Shown piece by piece: positions 7,132 through 14,660 of a stretch of 19,643 bases of DNA (positions are counted from its first letter, which is position 1; every line of letters begins with the position of its first letter). Source of the DNA: Pseudomonadota bacterium (GTDB lineage Bacteria; Pseudomonadota; Alphaproteobacteria; Sphingomonadales; Sphingomonadaceae); NCBI GenBank assembly GCA_023433445.1, contig JAEZCS010000029.1, positions 1 through 19,643 of the forward strand. Direction: 5' to 3'. The notes under the pieces were generated by a model. The model searched no databases and was not told the DNA's origin. It saw only the letters and a program-made list of their open reading frames with translations. A program made the position numbers and the translations under genes.

Positions 7132-8003
7132 TGGCCGAGGAAGAACAAGCCGCGGCCGAGGAAGCGCGGGTCGACACGGCGGTAGAGAAAAGCGACATCG
7201 CCATTTCCGTAAAGGGGCTCAGAAACAGCTTCGGCGATCAGGTCGTGCACGAAAATCTCGATCTCGACGTGCGCAAGGGTGAGATTTTGGGCGTGGTCGG
7301 CGCCTCGGGCACCCGCAAGTCGGTGCTGATGCGGTCGATCATCGGCCTTCAGACGCCGGACGAAGGCGATATCCACGTATTCGGCGAATCGATGATCGGC
7401 CGTCTGGATGATGAGGCACTGGCGATCCGCAAGCGCTGGGGCGTGCTGTTCCAGGGCGGCGCGCTCTTTTCGACCCTGACGGTGGCAGAAAATGTCGAGG
7501 TGCCGATCCGCGAATATTATCCTAATATCGGGCCGCTGCTGCGGGATGAGATTGCCGCCTACAAGATCCGCATGACAGGGCTGCCCGCGGAGGCTGGTCC
7601 CAAATATCCGGCCGAATTATCAGGCGGCATGAAGAAGCGGGCAGGCCTCGCCCGCGCGCTGGCGCTGGACCCCGACCTGCTCTTTCTTGACGAACCGACG
7701 GCCGGGCTCGACCCGATCGGCGCAGCGGCCTTCGATGATCAAACGCGCAAGCTTCAACAGACGCTTGGACTTACCGTCTTCCTCATCACCCATGACCTCG
7801 ACACGCTCTATTCGATCTGTGATCGCGTCGCGGTGTTGGCGGATAAGAAGGTGATTGCTGTCGGCACCATTGATGAGTTGCTGGCAACCGACCACGCCTG
7901 GATTCAGGAATATTTTAATGGCCCGCGCGGGCGAGCCGCGACGGCGGCCGTGACCCGGGAACGGGAAAAGACGGCGCCGCAGCCATCGGACGGAAGGCGA
8001 TAG
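7131..8003 (+). CDS. mlaF: MlaF-like ABC transporter ATPase with altered P-loop
   Basis: This 290-residue ATP-binding subunit should power the lipid transporter. Residues 1 to about 22 are an acidic, Ala/Glu-rich extension. The Q-loop region is LFQGGALFSTLTV, the ABC signature LSGGMKKRAGLARAL, Walker B LLFLDEPTAGLDP and the switch histidine ITHD are all intact. The Walker A is unusual: it reads GASGTRKS (57-64), with Arg62 (CGC at 7314-7316) where the family consensus has glycine (GxxGxGKS). The rest of the protein shows no sign of decay. The ATG at 7131 shares one base with the permease stop; the frame is open upstream, but those residues overlap the permease and are not family-like. The C-terminal 20 residues are basic and probably disordered. 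It could be a functional variant, a recent mutation or a base-call error. Confidence 0.92.
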   Translation: MAEEEQAAAEEARVDTAVEKSDIAISVKGLRNSFGDQVVHENLDLDVRKGEILGVVGASGTRKSVLMRSIIGLQTPDEGDIHVFGESMIGRLDDEALAIRKRWGVLFQGGALFSTLTVAENVEVPIREYYPNIGPLLRDEIAAYKIRMTGLPAEAGPKYPAELSGGMKKRAGLARALALDPDLLFLDEPTAGLDPIGAAAFDDQTRKLQQTLGLTVFLITHDLDTLYSICDRVAVLADKKVIAVGTIDELLATDHAWIQEYFNGPRGRAATAAVTREREKTAPQPSDGRR

Positions 8004-8006
8004 GAT

Positions 8007-8969
8007 ATGGAAACCCGCTCCAACCATGTGCTGGTAGGCACGGTCACATTGCTGCTGCTGGCGGCAGTCATGGCCGCCGCCTTCTGGTTTTCGCGCCTCT
8101 CCGAGGGCAGCAACATGGAGTATGACATCTTCTTCAAACAGTCGGTGAACGGCCTCGCCAAAGGCTCGAGCGTCAACTACTCCGGCGTCCCGTCGGGGCA
8201 GGTTGAGAAGATTGAACTTTGGAAGCGCGATCCGAGCTTCGTCAAGGTGCGCATTTCCGTAAAGGAAGGCACTCCGGTTCTTCAGGGCACTACCGCGACG
8301 ATTGCCGGCGTCGGCTTCACCGGGGTCAGCGAGATCGTTCTGGATGGCGCCGTGAAAGGCGCTCCGCCCATCGCTTGTCCTGAAGAAAATCCCCTGACTG
8401 CCTGCCCTGACGGCGTCCCCGTCATCCCCACAAAACCGGGTGCACTTGGCGAACTGCTGAACAATGCCCCGCAGTTGTTGGAGCGGCTCTCTACCCTGAC
8501 GGAGCGACTGACCGAACTGCTGAATGACAAAAATCAGCAGTCGATCGCAGGCATCCTCGCAAATGTGGAGCGCGTATCCGGCGCCCTGGCAGATCGCAGC
8601 CCGGAAATTGCCGCCACCCTTGCCGAAGCGCGCATTGCCGTCCAGCGCACGGGCGTCGCGGCGGAGCAGATCGGCAAGCTCGCCGCGACCACGGACTCGA
8701 TGCTCACCGAAGAAGGCAAGCCGTTGATGGCCGACCTGCGCAAGAGCGTGCAGTCGGCGACCCGCAGCATCGAAACACTCGACAAGACGATTGCCGAAGC
8801 GCAACCGGGCGTGCGCGCGTTCAGCAATCAGACGATGCCGGAAGTCAATCAGCTGGTGCGCGACCTGCGTGAAATGTCGCGCGCCTTCCGCGGCGTCGCC
8901 GAAAAACTGGACCAACAGGGCGCCGGTTCGATCGTTGGATCACCCAAACTTCCCGACTATAAACGATGA
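8007..8969 (+). CDS. mlaD: MlaD/MCE-domain substrate-binding protein
   Basis: This 320-residue protein has one N-terminal transmembrane helix (about 8-29) and then an MCE domain (about 38-115) with the typical VNGLAKGSSVNYSGVPSGQV and GTTATIAGVGFTGVSEI segments. MCE proteins form hexameric rings that ferry phospholipids and contact the MlaE/MlaF complex. Behind the domain is a 200-residue, mostly helical region rich in Leu, Ala and Glu, longer than in E. coli MlaD, which may form a helical tube or reach through the periplasm as in other MCE proteins with long tails; this is inference. The region between them carries two cysteines (ACPEENPLTACP) that could form a disulfide. ATG at 8007 lies 3 bp after the ATPase stop, with GGAAGG (7992-7997) as a ribosome binding site. 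The stop overlaps an alternative ATG of the next gene. Confidence 0.92.
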   Translation: METRSNHVLVGTVTLLLLAAVMAAAFWFSRLSEGSNMEYDIFFKQSVNGLAKGSSVNYSGVPSGQVEKIELWKRDPSFVKVRISVKEGTPVLQGTTATIAGVGFTGVSEIVLDGAVKGAPPIACPEENPLTACPDGVPVIPTKPGALGELLNNAPQLLERLSTLTERLTELLNDKNQQSIAGILANVERVSGALADRSPEIAATLAEARIAVQRTGVAAEQIGKLAATTDSMLTEEGKPLMADLRKSVQSATRSIETLDKTIAEAQPGVRAFSNQTMPEVNQLVRDLREMSRAFRGVAEKLDQQGAGSIVGSPKLPDYKR

Positions 8970-8980
8970 GAGGGACAGCG

Positions 8981-9595
8981 ATGACGTTCCACAAGAAACC
9001 TGCCGCCCTCCCGATTATGCTGGCCTTCGCCGCAGCGCTGTCAGGCTGCGTTTCCTTCGGTGGCAAACCGCCTGAACGACTGTTGTCGCTGGATGCGGCG
9101 CGGAAGGTTACTCCGGGAATACTCCGCAGCACCACCGCAGGCACAACCATCACGGTCGCAGATCCCGAATCTCCCAAGACGCTCGACACCGTACGCATTG
9201 CCGTGCGCACCTCTCCGACCTCGCTCGCCTATGTGACCAAGGTGCAGTGGGCCGATACGCCGCGTCATCTGTTCCAGAAGCTGCTGTCCGAAACCATCGC
9301 CGCCAGCAGCAACCGCATCGTGCTCGATCCCGGCCAATATTCGGCGGATGCAGGCCAGCGTTTGATGGGTGAATTGGTCGATTTCAGTTTGGACGAGGCG
9401 AGTAACAGCGCGGTGGTCACTTATGATGCCATTCTGGCTGGCCCCGGCGGCACGGCAATCGCGCGGCAGCGCTTTACGGCCAGCGCTCCTGTAGGCGGCA
9501 AGATTGACGCGACGACGATCGGCGCGCCACTCAACAGCGCGGCGAACCAGGTCGCCGCGGACGTTGCCGCATGGCTGGCGGCTAGCGGGCGTTGA
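8981..9595 (+). CDS. ABC-type transport auxiliary lipoprotein
   Basis: This 204-residue protein has a classic lipoprotein signal: a basic start (HKK), a hydrophobic core and the lipobox LSGC with C23 as the lipidated cysteine. The mature part resembles the ABC-type transport auxiliary component family (COG3218), which accompanies MCE systems and includes PqiC. Recognisable features are a VRIAVRTSPTSLAYVTKVQWADTPRHL-type strand region and the LDPGQYSADAGQRLMGELVDFS stretch. It should sit in the outer membrane or periplasm and dock the transporter. The ATG at 8981 is favoured because AGAGGGA (8969-8975) lies 5 nt upstream; an earlier ATG at 8966 overlaps the mlaD stop (ATGA) and would add five residues to the signal peptide. 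It is the last gene of the operon and is followed by a long hairpin. Confidence 0.87.
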   Translation: MTFHKKPAALPIMLAFAAALSGCVSFGGKPPERLLSLDAARKVTPGILRSTTAGTTITVADPESPKTLDTVRIAVRTSPTSLAYVTKVQWADTPRHLFQKLLSETIAASSNRIVLDPGQYSADAGQRLMGELVDFSLDEASNSAVVTYDAILAGPGGTAIARQRFTASAPVGGKIDATTIGAPLNSAANQVAADVAAWLAASGR

Positions 9596-9601
9596 GTATC
9601 T

Positions 9602-9642
9602 GAAGGGCGCTATGCTGAAAAAGGCTCGGCATAACGTCCTTC
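9602..9642. terminator. Long hairpin between convergent genes, probable bidirectional terminator
   Basis: Positions 9602-9615 pair with 9629-9642 over 14 positions with one C-A mismatch (9610/9634) and one G-T wobble (9607/9637), around a 13-nt loop. It occupies nearly all of the 50-bp gap between the Mla lipoprotein stop and the aminopeptidase stop. There is no T-run on either strand, so it is not a textbook intrinsic terminator, but its place between two converging stop codons suggests 3' end formation or mRNA protection in both directions. Confidence 0.6.
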
Positions 9643-9645
9643 CCC

Positions 9646-12246
9646 TCAATCGAGGCTCTTGCTCACCTGTTCGGTGACATCCTTTGAAAGGCCCGGCTGC
9701 GCAGCTATTCTCTGTAGCTCGGCCCGCATCAGAGCCGCCCTCTCCTCATCGAAACGACGCCAGCGTCCGAGCGGCGGGACCAGGCGCGCAGCCGTTTGCG
9801 GATTGAGTTTGTCGAGCGCGATGATGCAGTCTGCGACAAGCCTGTAACCCTTCCCTGAGCGATGGTGGAACGCCCACTGGTTGCCCGCAAAGGCCCCGAA
9901 GAGAGAACGCACCCGATTGGGATTAGCGAGGGTGAAATCCGGATGCTGCGCCAACTCCTCGACCAGATCGACAGTGTCCGGATGCGACGCGAAGGCCTGC
10001 GTCTGAAACCATTTATCGAGCGTCAACGCGTCATCCCGGTATCGATTGTAGAAAATATCGAGTGCCGCCTCCCGCTCGTCGCTGCGGTCGTTCGCCAAGG
10101 TCGCGAGCGCCGCCTGCCGCTCCGTCATGTTGTCGGCCTCATCGAATTGGGCGAAGGCGACTGCCGGGCCATCCGCCGCTCCCGATGCCACCAGATATAA
10201 AAGAGCGCTGTTGCGGAGCTTTCGCGCGCCCTTTGCCGCCGCTGAGAGCGAAAATTCATTCGCTCTGGTCCGACCATGAACATCGCGCCAAAGCGGCTCC
10301 AGTTCCCTCCCGACGCGGCGTTGCAATGCTTCGCGCGCTGCATGGATGGCATCTGGCTCCACCTGTGCCAGCTGATCCCCGATATACGCTTCGCTGGGCA
10401 GCCGAATGGCTTCCGCGACGAACGCGCTGTCAAGACGCGGATCGGTGACTGTATTGCGGATCGCAGCAATCACCGCAGTCTCATCTACGTCATGCCCTGC
10501 CACTCTGCCCACGAGCGCGTTGACCATCAACTGCTGCATCGCCTCATAACGGCCGAACGGATCGTCGTCGTGAGCCGCGAGGAAAGCCAGATCGGCCTGG
10601 CTCCTATCGGTTTCAACGATCACCGGCGCTGAAAAGCCCCGGTTGATCGACAGGACGGGAGCCACAGCAAAGCCATTGAAGGTGAAGCGCTGCTGCTGCT
10701 CCGTCAGCGTCATCAGTGTTTCACCCGCACTACGACCACTGGCCCGGTCGAAAAGTGCAACACGCAGAGGTATGGCCAAAGGCAATTTAACGGGTTGCCC
10801 TGGCGTCGGTGGCGAATTTTGTTCCAGCACAAGTTCTACCGACTGCTTGCCCGCATCGTGCTTGAGGCTTGCCCTGACGCGCGGTGTCCCGGCTTGCTCG
10901 TACCAACGGCGAAACTGGGTCAGATCGACTCCGCCGCCGTCCTCCATTGCGCGGACGAAATCCTCACATGTCGCAGCTTCCCCGTCATGCCGCTCAAAAT
11001 ACAGGTCCGTAGCCGCGCGGAATCGCTCCGCTCCAAGCATAAGGGCGATCATCCTGATCAACTCAGCGCCCTTGTTGTAAATCGTCGCCGTGTAAAAGTT
11101 GCTGATTTCCATGTAGGATTCTGGCCGCACCGGGTGAGCGAGAGGTCCAGAGTCTTCTTGAAACTGCGCTGCTCTCAGAACGCGGACATCTTCGATTCGC
11201 TTGACCGCAGCGCTCCCCATGTCGGCGGAGAAGTTCTGATCGCGAAAGACGGTGAACCCTTCCTTTAGCGAAAGCTGGAACCAGTCACGGCAGGTGACTC
11301 GATTACCAGACCAATTGTGGAAGTATTCATGGGCCACCACTCCTTCAACGCCGTCATAATCGGCGTCCGTGGCGGTTTCAGGATCGGCGAGAATATAACG
11401 CGAATTGAAGATGTTAAGTCCCTTGTTCTCCATCGCACCAAAGTTGAAATCGGCCACCGCGACAATGTTGAAAACGTCGAGATCATATTCGCGGCCATAG
11501 ACCCGTTCATCCCATGCCATGCTGTCCTTCAGCGCTTGCATGGCGTGGCCGGTGCGGGGCAAATCCGATTCCTTGACCCATATGCCCAACTTCACTTCGC
11601 GCCCGCTGGTGGTGATAAAGCTGTCGCTATTGCAAGCCAAATCGCCTGCGACGAGAGCGAACAGATAGCAGGGCTTTGGAAATGGATCGCTCCATTCCGC
11701 CCAGTGCCGCCCTTCGGGAAGCTCGCCTCGCCCTACCGGGTCACCGTTCGAAAGCAGGATCGGATAGCGGGCTTTGTCGGCTTCCAAGCGAACGGAATAA
11801 CGGGACAGAATATCAGGCCGGTCAGGGAAGAATGTGATGCGGCGAAATCCCTCAGCTTCGCATTGCGTGCACAACAGGCCACCGCTGGCATATAGTCCCA
11901 TGAGCTTGCTGTTATGCTCAGGCGCCAACTCTACCAGCGTCTCAACCTGATGCGCCGTTCCAGGCAGCTGGAGCACCAGGGCGCCCTGATCGATGATCCA
12001 TTCGCCCGGCCGCAGCGGCCGACCATCGATCTTCACCTCTATCAGAGTCAGCTCGTCACCATCGAGCCTGAGCGGCCGGTCATGCCCCCCGCTGCGAGTA
12101 ACGCTCAGCCTGGCACGAACAATGGTGCGCACCGGGTCGAGGCTGAAATCCAGATCAATGTTTGGAACAAGCCAATCCGGCGGTCGATAATCCTGACGTC
12201 GAACAATTGTGGGGGAGCAAGCGCTTGTCGATTGAATGTCAGCCAT
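9646..12246 (-). CDS. pepN: Aminopeptidase N (M1 family zinc metallopeptidase)
   Basis: This 866-residue cytosolic enzyme removes N-terminal residues from peptides. The exopeptidase motif GAMEN is at 270-274, the zinc site HEYFH at 306-310 (H306, H310, catalytic E307) and the third zinc ligand E329 in LKEG, giving the HExxH-x18-E spacing of family M1. The length and the order of domains (N-terminal beta domain, catalytic domain, long helical C-terminal domain) match the bacterial PepN form of about 870 residues. The Cys-containing GGLLCTQCEAEGFRRITFF segment is also typical. The ATG at 12246 follows TTGAGGTC, a close-spaced ribosome binding site. It lies 70 bp after parB on the same strand, so it may be read from the upstream operon or have its own promoter. 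It is convergent with the Mla operon. Confidence 0.96.
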   Translation of the reverse strand: MADIQSTSACSPTIVRRQDYRPPDWLVPNIDLDFSLDPVRTIVRARLSVTRSGGHDRPLRLDGDELTLIEVKIDGRPLRPGEWIIDQGALVLQLPGTAHQVETLVELAPEHNSKLMGLYASGGLLCTQCEAEGFRRITFFPDRPDILSRYSVRLEADKARYPILLSNGDPVGRGELPEGRHWAEWSDPFPKPCYLFALVAGDLACNSDSFITTSGREVKLGIWVKESDLPRTGHAMQALKDSMAWDERVYGREYDLDVFNIVAVADFNFGAMENKGLNIFNSRYILADPETATDADYDGVEGVVAHEYFHNWSGNRVTCRDWFQLSLKEGFTVFRDQNFSADMGSAAVKRIEDVRVLRAAQFQEDSGPLAHPVRPESYMEISNFYTATIYNKGAELIRMIALMLGAERFRAATDLYFERHDGEAATCEDFVRAMEDGGGVDLTQFRRWYEQAGTPRVRASLKHDAGKQSVELVLEQNSPPTPGQPVKLPLAIPLRVALFDRASGRSAGETLMTLTEQQQRFTFNGFAVAPVLSINRGFSAPVIVETDRSQADLAFLAAHDDDPFGRYEAMQQLMVNALVGRVAGHDVDETAVIAAIRNTVTDPRLDSAFVAEAIRLPSEAYIGDQLAQVEPDAIHAAREALQRRVGRELEPLWRDVHGRTRANEFSLSAAAKGARKLRNSALLYLVASGAADGPAVAFAQFDEADNMTERQAALATLANDRSDEREAALDIFYNRYRDDALTLDKWFQTQAFASHPDTVDLVEELAQHPDFTLANPNRVRSLFGAFAGNQWAFHHRSGKGYRLVADCIIALDKLNPQTAARLVPPLGRWRRFDEERAALMRAELQRIAAQPGLSKDVTEQVSKSLD

Positions 12247-12291
12247 GACCTCAAGCTAGGAAGTTCGCGCTCAAAAGGCCAGTGGTTGGAT

Positions 12292-12310
12292 TGGCGTTAA
12301 ACCGACGCCA
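12292..12310 (-). terminator. Possible weak terminator hairpin after parB
   Basis: TGGCGT at 12292-12297 pairs with ACGCCA at 12305-12310 around a 7-nt loop, just after the parB stop at 12317. There is no following T-run on the minus strand, so termination would be incomplete at best. Listed because it sits in the 70-bp gap between parB and pepN; it could equally be chance. Confidence 0.25.
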
Positions 12311-12316
12311 TGGTCG

Positions 12317-13243
12317 TCAGATCCGCTCCCCCGAAAGGCGCTGGCACAGCATGTCCAACTGGTCGAGCGTCGAATAACGCAGCGACAAGGTGCCGCCACC
12401 GCCTTCGCCATGGCCGATGTCTACCTTGACCCCCAAAATGTCCGCTAAATGCTGTTCAAGCGCTGCGATGTCGGGGTCCTTTGCTGCTCCCCCGGTCGGC
12501 GCTCGGTTGCGCGGTGCCGCAGTTCCTTCCCCCTTCTTCGACCGTCGAACCAGTTCTTCAGTGTCTCTTACCGAGAGCCCCTTGGCTTCAACGCTCTGCG
12601 CCAGCGCTTCGCAATCGGGAGCGCCGATCAGCGCCCGGGCGTGACCCATGGACAGCTTTTGCTCAACTACTTGCTGCTGGACTGATGCTGGCAGATCAAG
12701 CAACCGGATCAAGTTAGCGATATGGCTGCGGGACTTGCCAACGAGCCGGCCGAGCGCTTCCTGGCTATGATGGAAGTCAGCGATCAGCTTGCGATATGCC
12801 TCCGCCTCTTCAATCGGATTCAAATCCTCGCGCTGGATATTCTCTACGAGCGCAATTTCCAGCGTCTCTGCTTCGTCAAAATCACGAACAATCGCTGGGA
12901 TACGGTGCAACTGCGCGCGTTGCGCAGCACGCCAGCGGCGTTCTCCCGCAACGATCTGAAATCCACCCCCATGCGGGCGGACGATGATTGGCTGGATGAC
13001 CCCCCGTTTTCCGATGCTGTCGGCCAGTTCCGCCAATGCGCCTTCATCGAAATGGCGGCGTGGCTGTTCCGGGTGCGGCTGAATAAGCGCCACTTCGATA
13101 CTCTGGATGGATTTGGCCGAGGCTGACGGGGCTTGCGGCGCTACCGGCTCTTCACGGCTCACATCACCTAGCAGCGCTGACAGGCCACGGCCAAGTCCGT
13201 GCGGACGCTTCGCCACCTTCAGCTTTTCATCATTCTCGCTCAA
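12317..13243 (-). CDS. parB: Chromosome partitioning protein ParB
   Basis: This 308-residue CTP-dependent DNA clamp loads at parS and spreads to organise the origin region. The N-terminal HGLGRGLSALLGD (15-27) is the short motif that contacts and stimulates ParA. The CTP-binding boxes are visible as QPRRHFD (60-66), GERRWR (100-105) and ENIQRED (134-140). A helix-turn-helix that reads parS falls at about 160-185 (SQEALGRLVGKSRSHIANLIRL region). A polar, Gly/Pro-rich linker precedes the C-terminal dimerisation part. The start is TTG at 13243: AGGAGG lies 7-8 nt upstream, TTGA overlaps the parA stop, and no other start codon precedes the ParA-binding motif. It is the last gene of the mnmE-parB operon. 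Confidence 0.96.
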   Translation of the reverse strand: MSENDEKLKVAKRPHGLGRGLSALLGDVSREEPVAPQAPSASAKSIQSIEVALIQPHPEQPRRHFDEGALAELADSIGKRGVIQPIIVRPHGGGFQIVAGERRWRAAQRAQLHRIPAIVRDFDEAETLEIALVENIQREDLNPIEEAEAYRKLIADFHHSQEALGRLVGKSRSHIANLIRLLDLPASVQQQVVEQKLSMGHARALIGAPDCEALAQSVEAKGLSVRDTEELVRRSKKGEGTAAPRNRAPTGGAAKDPDIAALEQHLADILGVKVDIGHGEGGGGTLSLRYSTLDQLDMLCQRLSGERI

Positions 13244-14022
13244 GCTGCAGCCTCCTGCCGGGGCAGACGTGAAATCAGTTCTCGAGCAAGACGCATATAA
13301 GCTTCAGATCCTGAGCATCGGAAATCATAGATGAGCGCGGGTACGCCGTGGCTCGGCGCTTCGGAAAGTCGGACATTCCGAGGAATGACAGTGGAAAATA
13401 CCAAGTCGCCTAAACATGCGCGAACATCGTCAGCCACCTGATCGGTCAGCCGATTTCTGCGATCATACATGGTGAGAGCGACGCCGAGGATAGACAATTC
13501 AGGATTGAAACGTCCACGAATCCGCTCCACCGTCTGTAGCAGTTGCGACAGCCCCTCAAGTGCGAAGAACTCACATTGCAACGGTACGAGAAGCGACTGG
13601 GCTGCGACCATCGCGTTGATCGTAAGCAGGCCCAGCGACGGAGGACAGTCGATCAAGCATATGTCCCAGCGCCCCGGCTGGGCCTCACTGAGCACCCGCT
13701 CCAGCCGGTGCGTCCGCTCTTCATATTCAATCAGCTCAATCTCGGCCCCGGACAGGTCTTGCGTCGCAGCGACAATGTCGAGTTTGGGAACGCGGGTAGG
13801 ATGAATAGCGTCTTCGATGGCACAGCCACCAACCAGCAAATCGTAGCTCGACCATGTCCGGTCGGATTGACTGACCCCCAGGCCAGTAGATGCATTCCCT
13901 TGCGGATCGAGATCGATCAGCAATACCCGCAGGCCCGTCGCGGCAAGCCCTGTAGCCAGATTTATCGCGGTAGTGGTCTTCCCCACCCCGCCCTTCTGAT
14001 TGGCAATGGCGATACGGATCAT
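13240..14022 (-). CDS. parA: Chromosome partitioning ATPase ParA (Soj)
   Basis: This 260-residue MinD/ParA-family ATPase binds DNA non-specifically and moves ParB-parS complexes. The deviant Walker A KGGVGKTT contains signature lysine K10 and P-loop K15. Walker A' LLIDLDPQGNAS and Walker B DICLIDCPPSLG are present, and QCEFFALEGLSQLL is the family's switch-adjacent segment. The protein starts directly at MIRIAIANQKGG with no N-terminal DNA-binding domain, so it is the chromosomal (Soj-type) form, not a plasmid type Ia ParA. Its ATG overlaps the rsmG stop (ATGA, 14019-14022) and its TGA overlaps the parB start (13240-13243). Confidence 0.97.
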   Translation of the reverse strand: MIRIAIANQKGGVGKTTTAINLATGLAATGLRVLLIDLDPQGNASTGLGVSQSDRTWSSYDLLVGGCAIEDAIHPTRVPKLDIVAATQDLSGAEIELIEYEERTHRLERVLSEAQPGRWDICLIDCPPSLGLLTINAMVAAQSLLVPLQCEFFALEGLSQLLQTVERIRGRFNPELSILGVALTMYDRRNRLTDQVADDVRACLGDLVFSTVIPRNVRLSEAPSHGVPALIYDFRCSGSEAYMRLARELISRLPRQEAAA

Positions 14023-14660
14023 TTGCGACCTTTCCTGCCCCTCGGCGCGACTGACCGTGCTATAATGATGGCACTTTCTGGATCAGTGATGCTGCGTTCC
14101 ACGTGAAACACACCTTGCCATGCGGAGCGCGCCGCCTCCAGTTCATTTTGCGCGTTGCGGCCCTTTGGCAGGATCCACACGCTTTTATCCGTGGATAAAT
14201 GCCTCGCTGACGACAGAAGACGATCTAAAGGAGCATATGCCCGTGCGCTAATGACGGCAGCTTCAGCCACTGGTGCCGTCTCCACCCTTCCCCCGATCAC
14301 GCCGGCATTGGACAGCTTAAGATCGGCAACAACCCGATTTAGAAACTCAATTCGTTTCTTGCGGGACTCTATCATCACCACCGGTCGGCAACTCAATATG
14401 GCGATGACGATCGCTGGCAAACCTGCCCCAGACCCCAGGTCGATCCATGCGCCATTGCTGGGCGGAACATCGAGTTTGAGCAACTGAGCGGAATCGACAA
14501 TGTGCCTCGCCCACACATGATCACGGGTCGATTCAGCGATCAGATTTTGCTGATCCATCTCCGACAGCAGCAACTGGACATAGCCGTCCAAGCGCTCCCA
14601 TGTTTCACGTGGAACATCGAAACTTGCTTTCAGCCACGCCTTCGCCTCGTCCTCAGTCAT
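14019..14660 (-). CDS. rsmG: 16S rRNA (guanine-N7) methyltransferase RsmG (GidB)
   Basis: This 213-residue SAM-dependent enzyme methylates G527 (E. coli numbering) of 16S rRNA. The SAM-binding loop is DLGSGAGLPAIVIA (74-87), preceded by HIVDSAQLL and followed by the MIESRKKRIEFL acidic strand, all characteristic of the family. The length is close to the usual 205-215 residues. The ATG at 14660 overlaps the mnmG stop (14657-14660) and the TGA overlaps parA. Two parS-like sites lie inside its coding sequence: one encodes V16-P17-R18-E19-T20, the other encodes F185-H186-V187-E188-R189. The gene thus doubles as a landing zone for ParB, which is an inference from the sites. Confidence 0.96.
   Translation of the reverse strand: MTEDEAKAWLKASFDVPRETWERLDGYVQLLLSEMDQQNLIAESTRDHVWARHIVDSAQLLKLDVPPSNGAWIDLGSGAGLPAIVIAILSCRPVVMIESRKKRIEFLNRVVADLKLSNAGVIGGRVETAPVAEAAVISARAYAPLDRLLSSARHLSTDKSVWILPKGRNAQNELEAARSAWQGVFHVERSITDPESAIIIARSVAPRGRKGRK
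14095..14110. other. parS-like ParB binding site in the 3' part of rsmG
   Basis: CGTTCCACGTGAAACA differs at the first base from TGTTCCACGTGAAACA, a known bacterial parS form. It lies 73 bp from the parA start, inside rsmG codons for FHVER. The match and position are seen directly; ParB binding is inferred from conservation of parS across bacteria. Confidence 0.82.
14190..14198 (-). promoter_or_regulatory. DnaA-box-like nonamer inside rsmG
   Basis: On the minus strand these nine bases read TTATCCACG, one base off the DnaA box TTATCCACA. They sit in a 7-bp inverted repeat with a 2-nt spacer (TTTATCC gt GGATAAA, 14184-14199). It is a single site inside coding sequence and may be chance. Confidence 0.25.
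14601..14616. other. parS site in the 5' part of rsmG
   Basis: TGTTTCACGTGGAACA reads on the opposite strand as TGTTCCACGTGAAACA, which is identical to the parS sequence I recall from Bacillus subtilis. It lies inside rsmG codons for VPRET, and is the best of the three parS-like sites in the window. ParB binding is inferred. Confidence 0.9.

Noticed and set aside
7620..8915. 431-codon open frame on the minus strand opposite mlaF and mlaD
   Set aside because: It lies wholly opposite two clear family genes, has low-complexity Arg/Ala-rich content and no recognisable domain. Long antisense frames are common in high-GC DNA.
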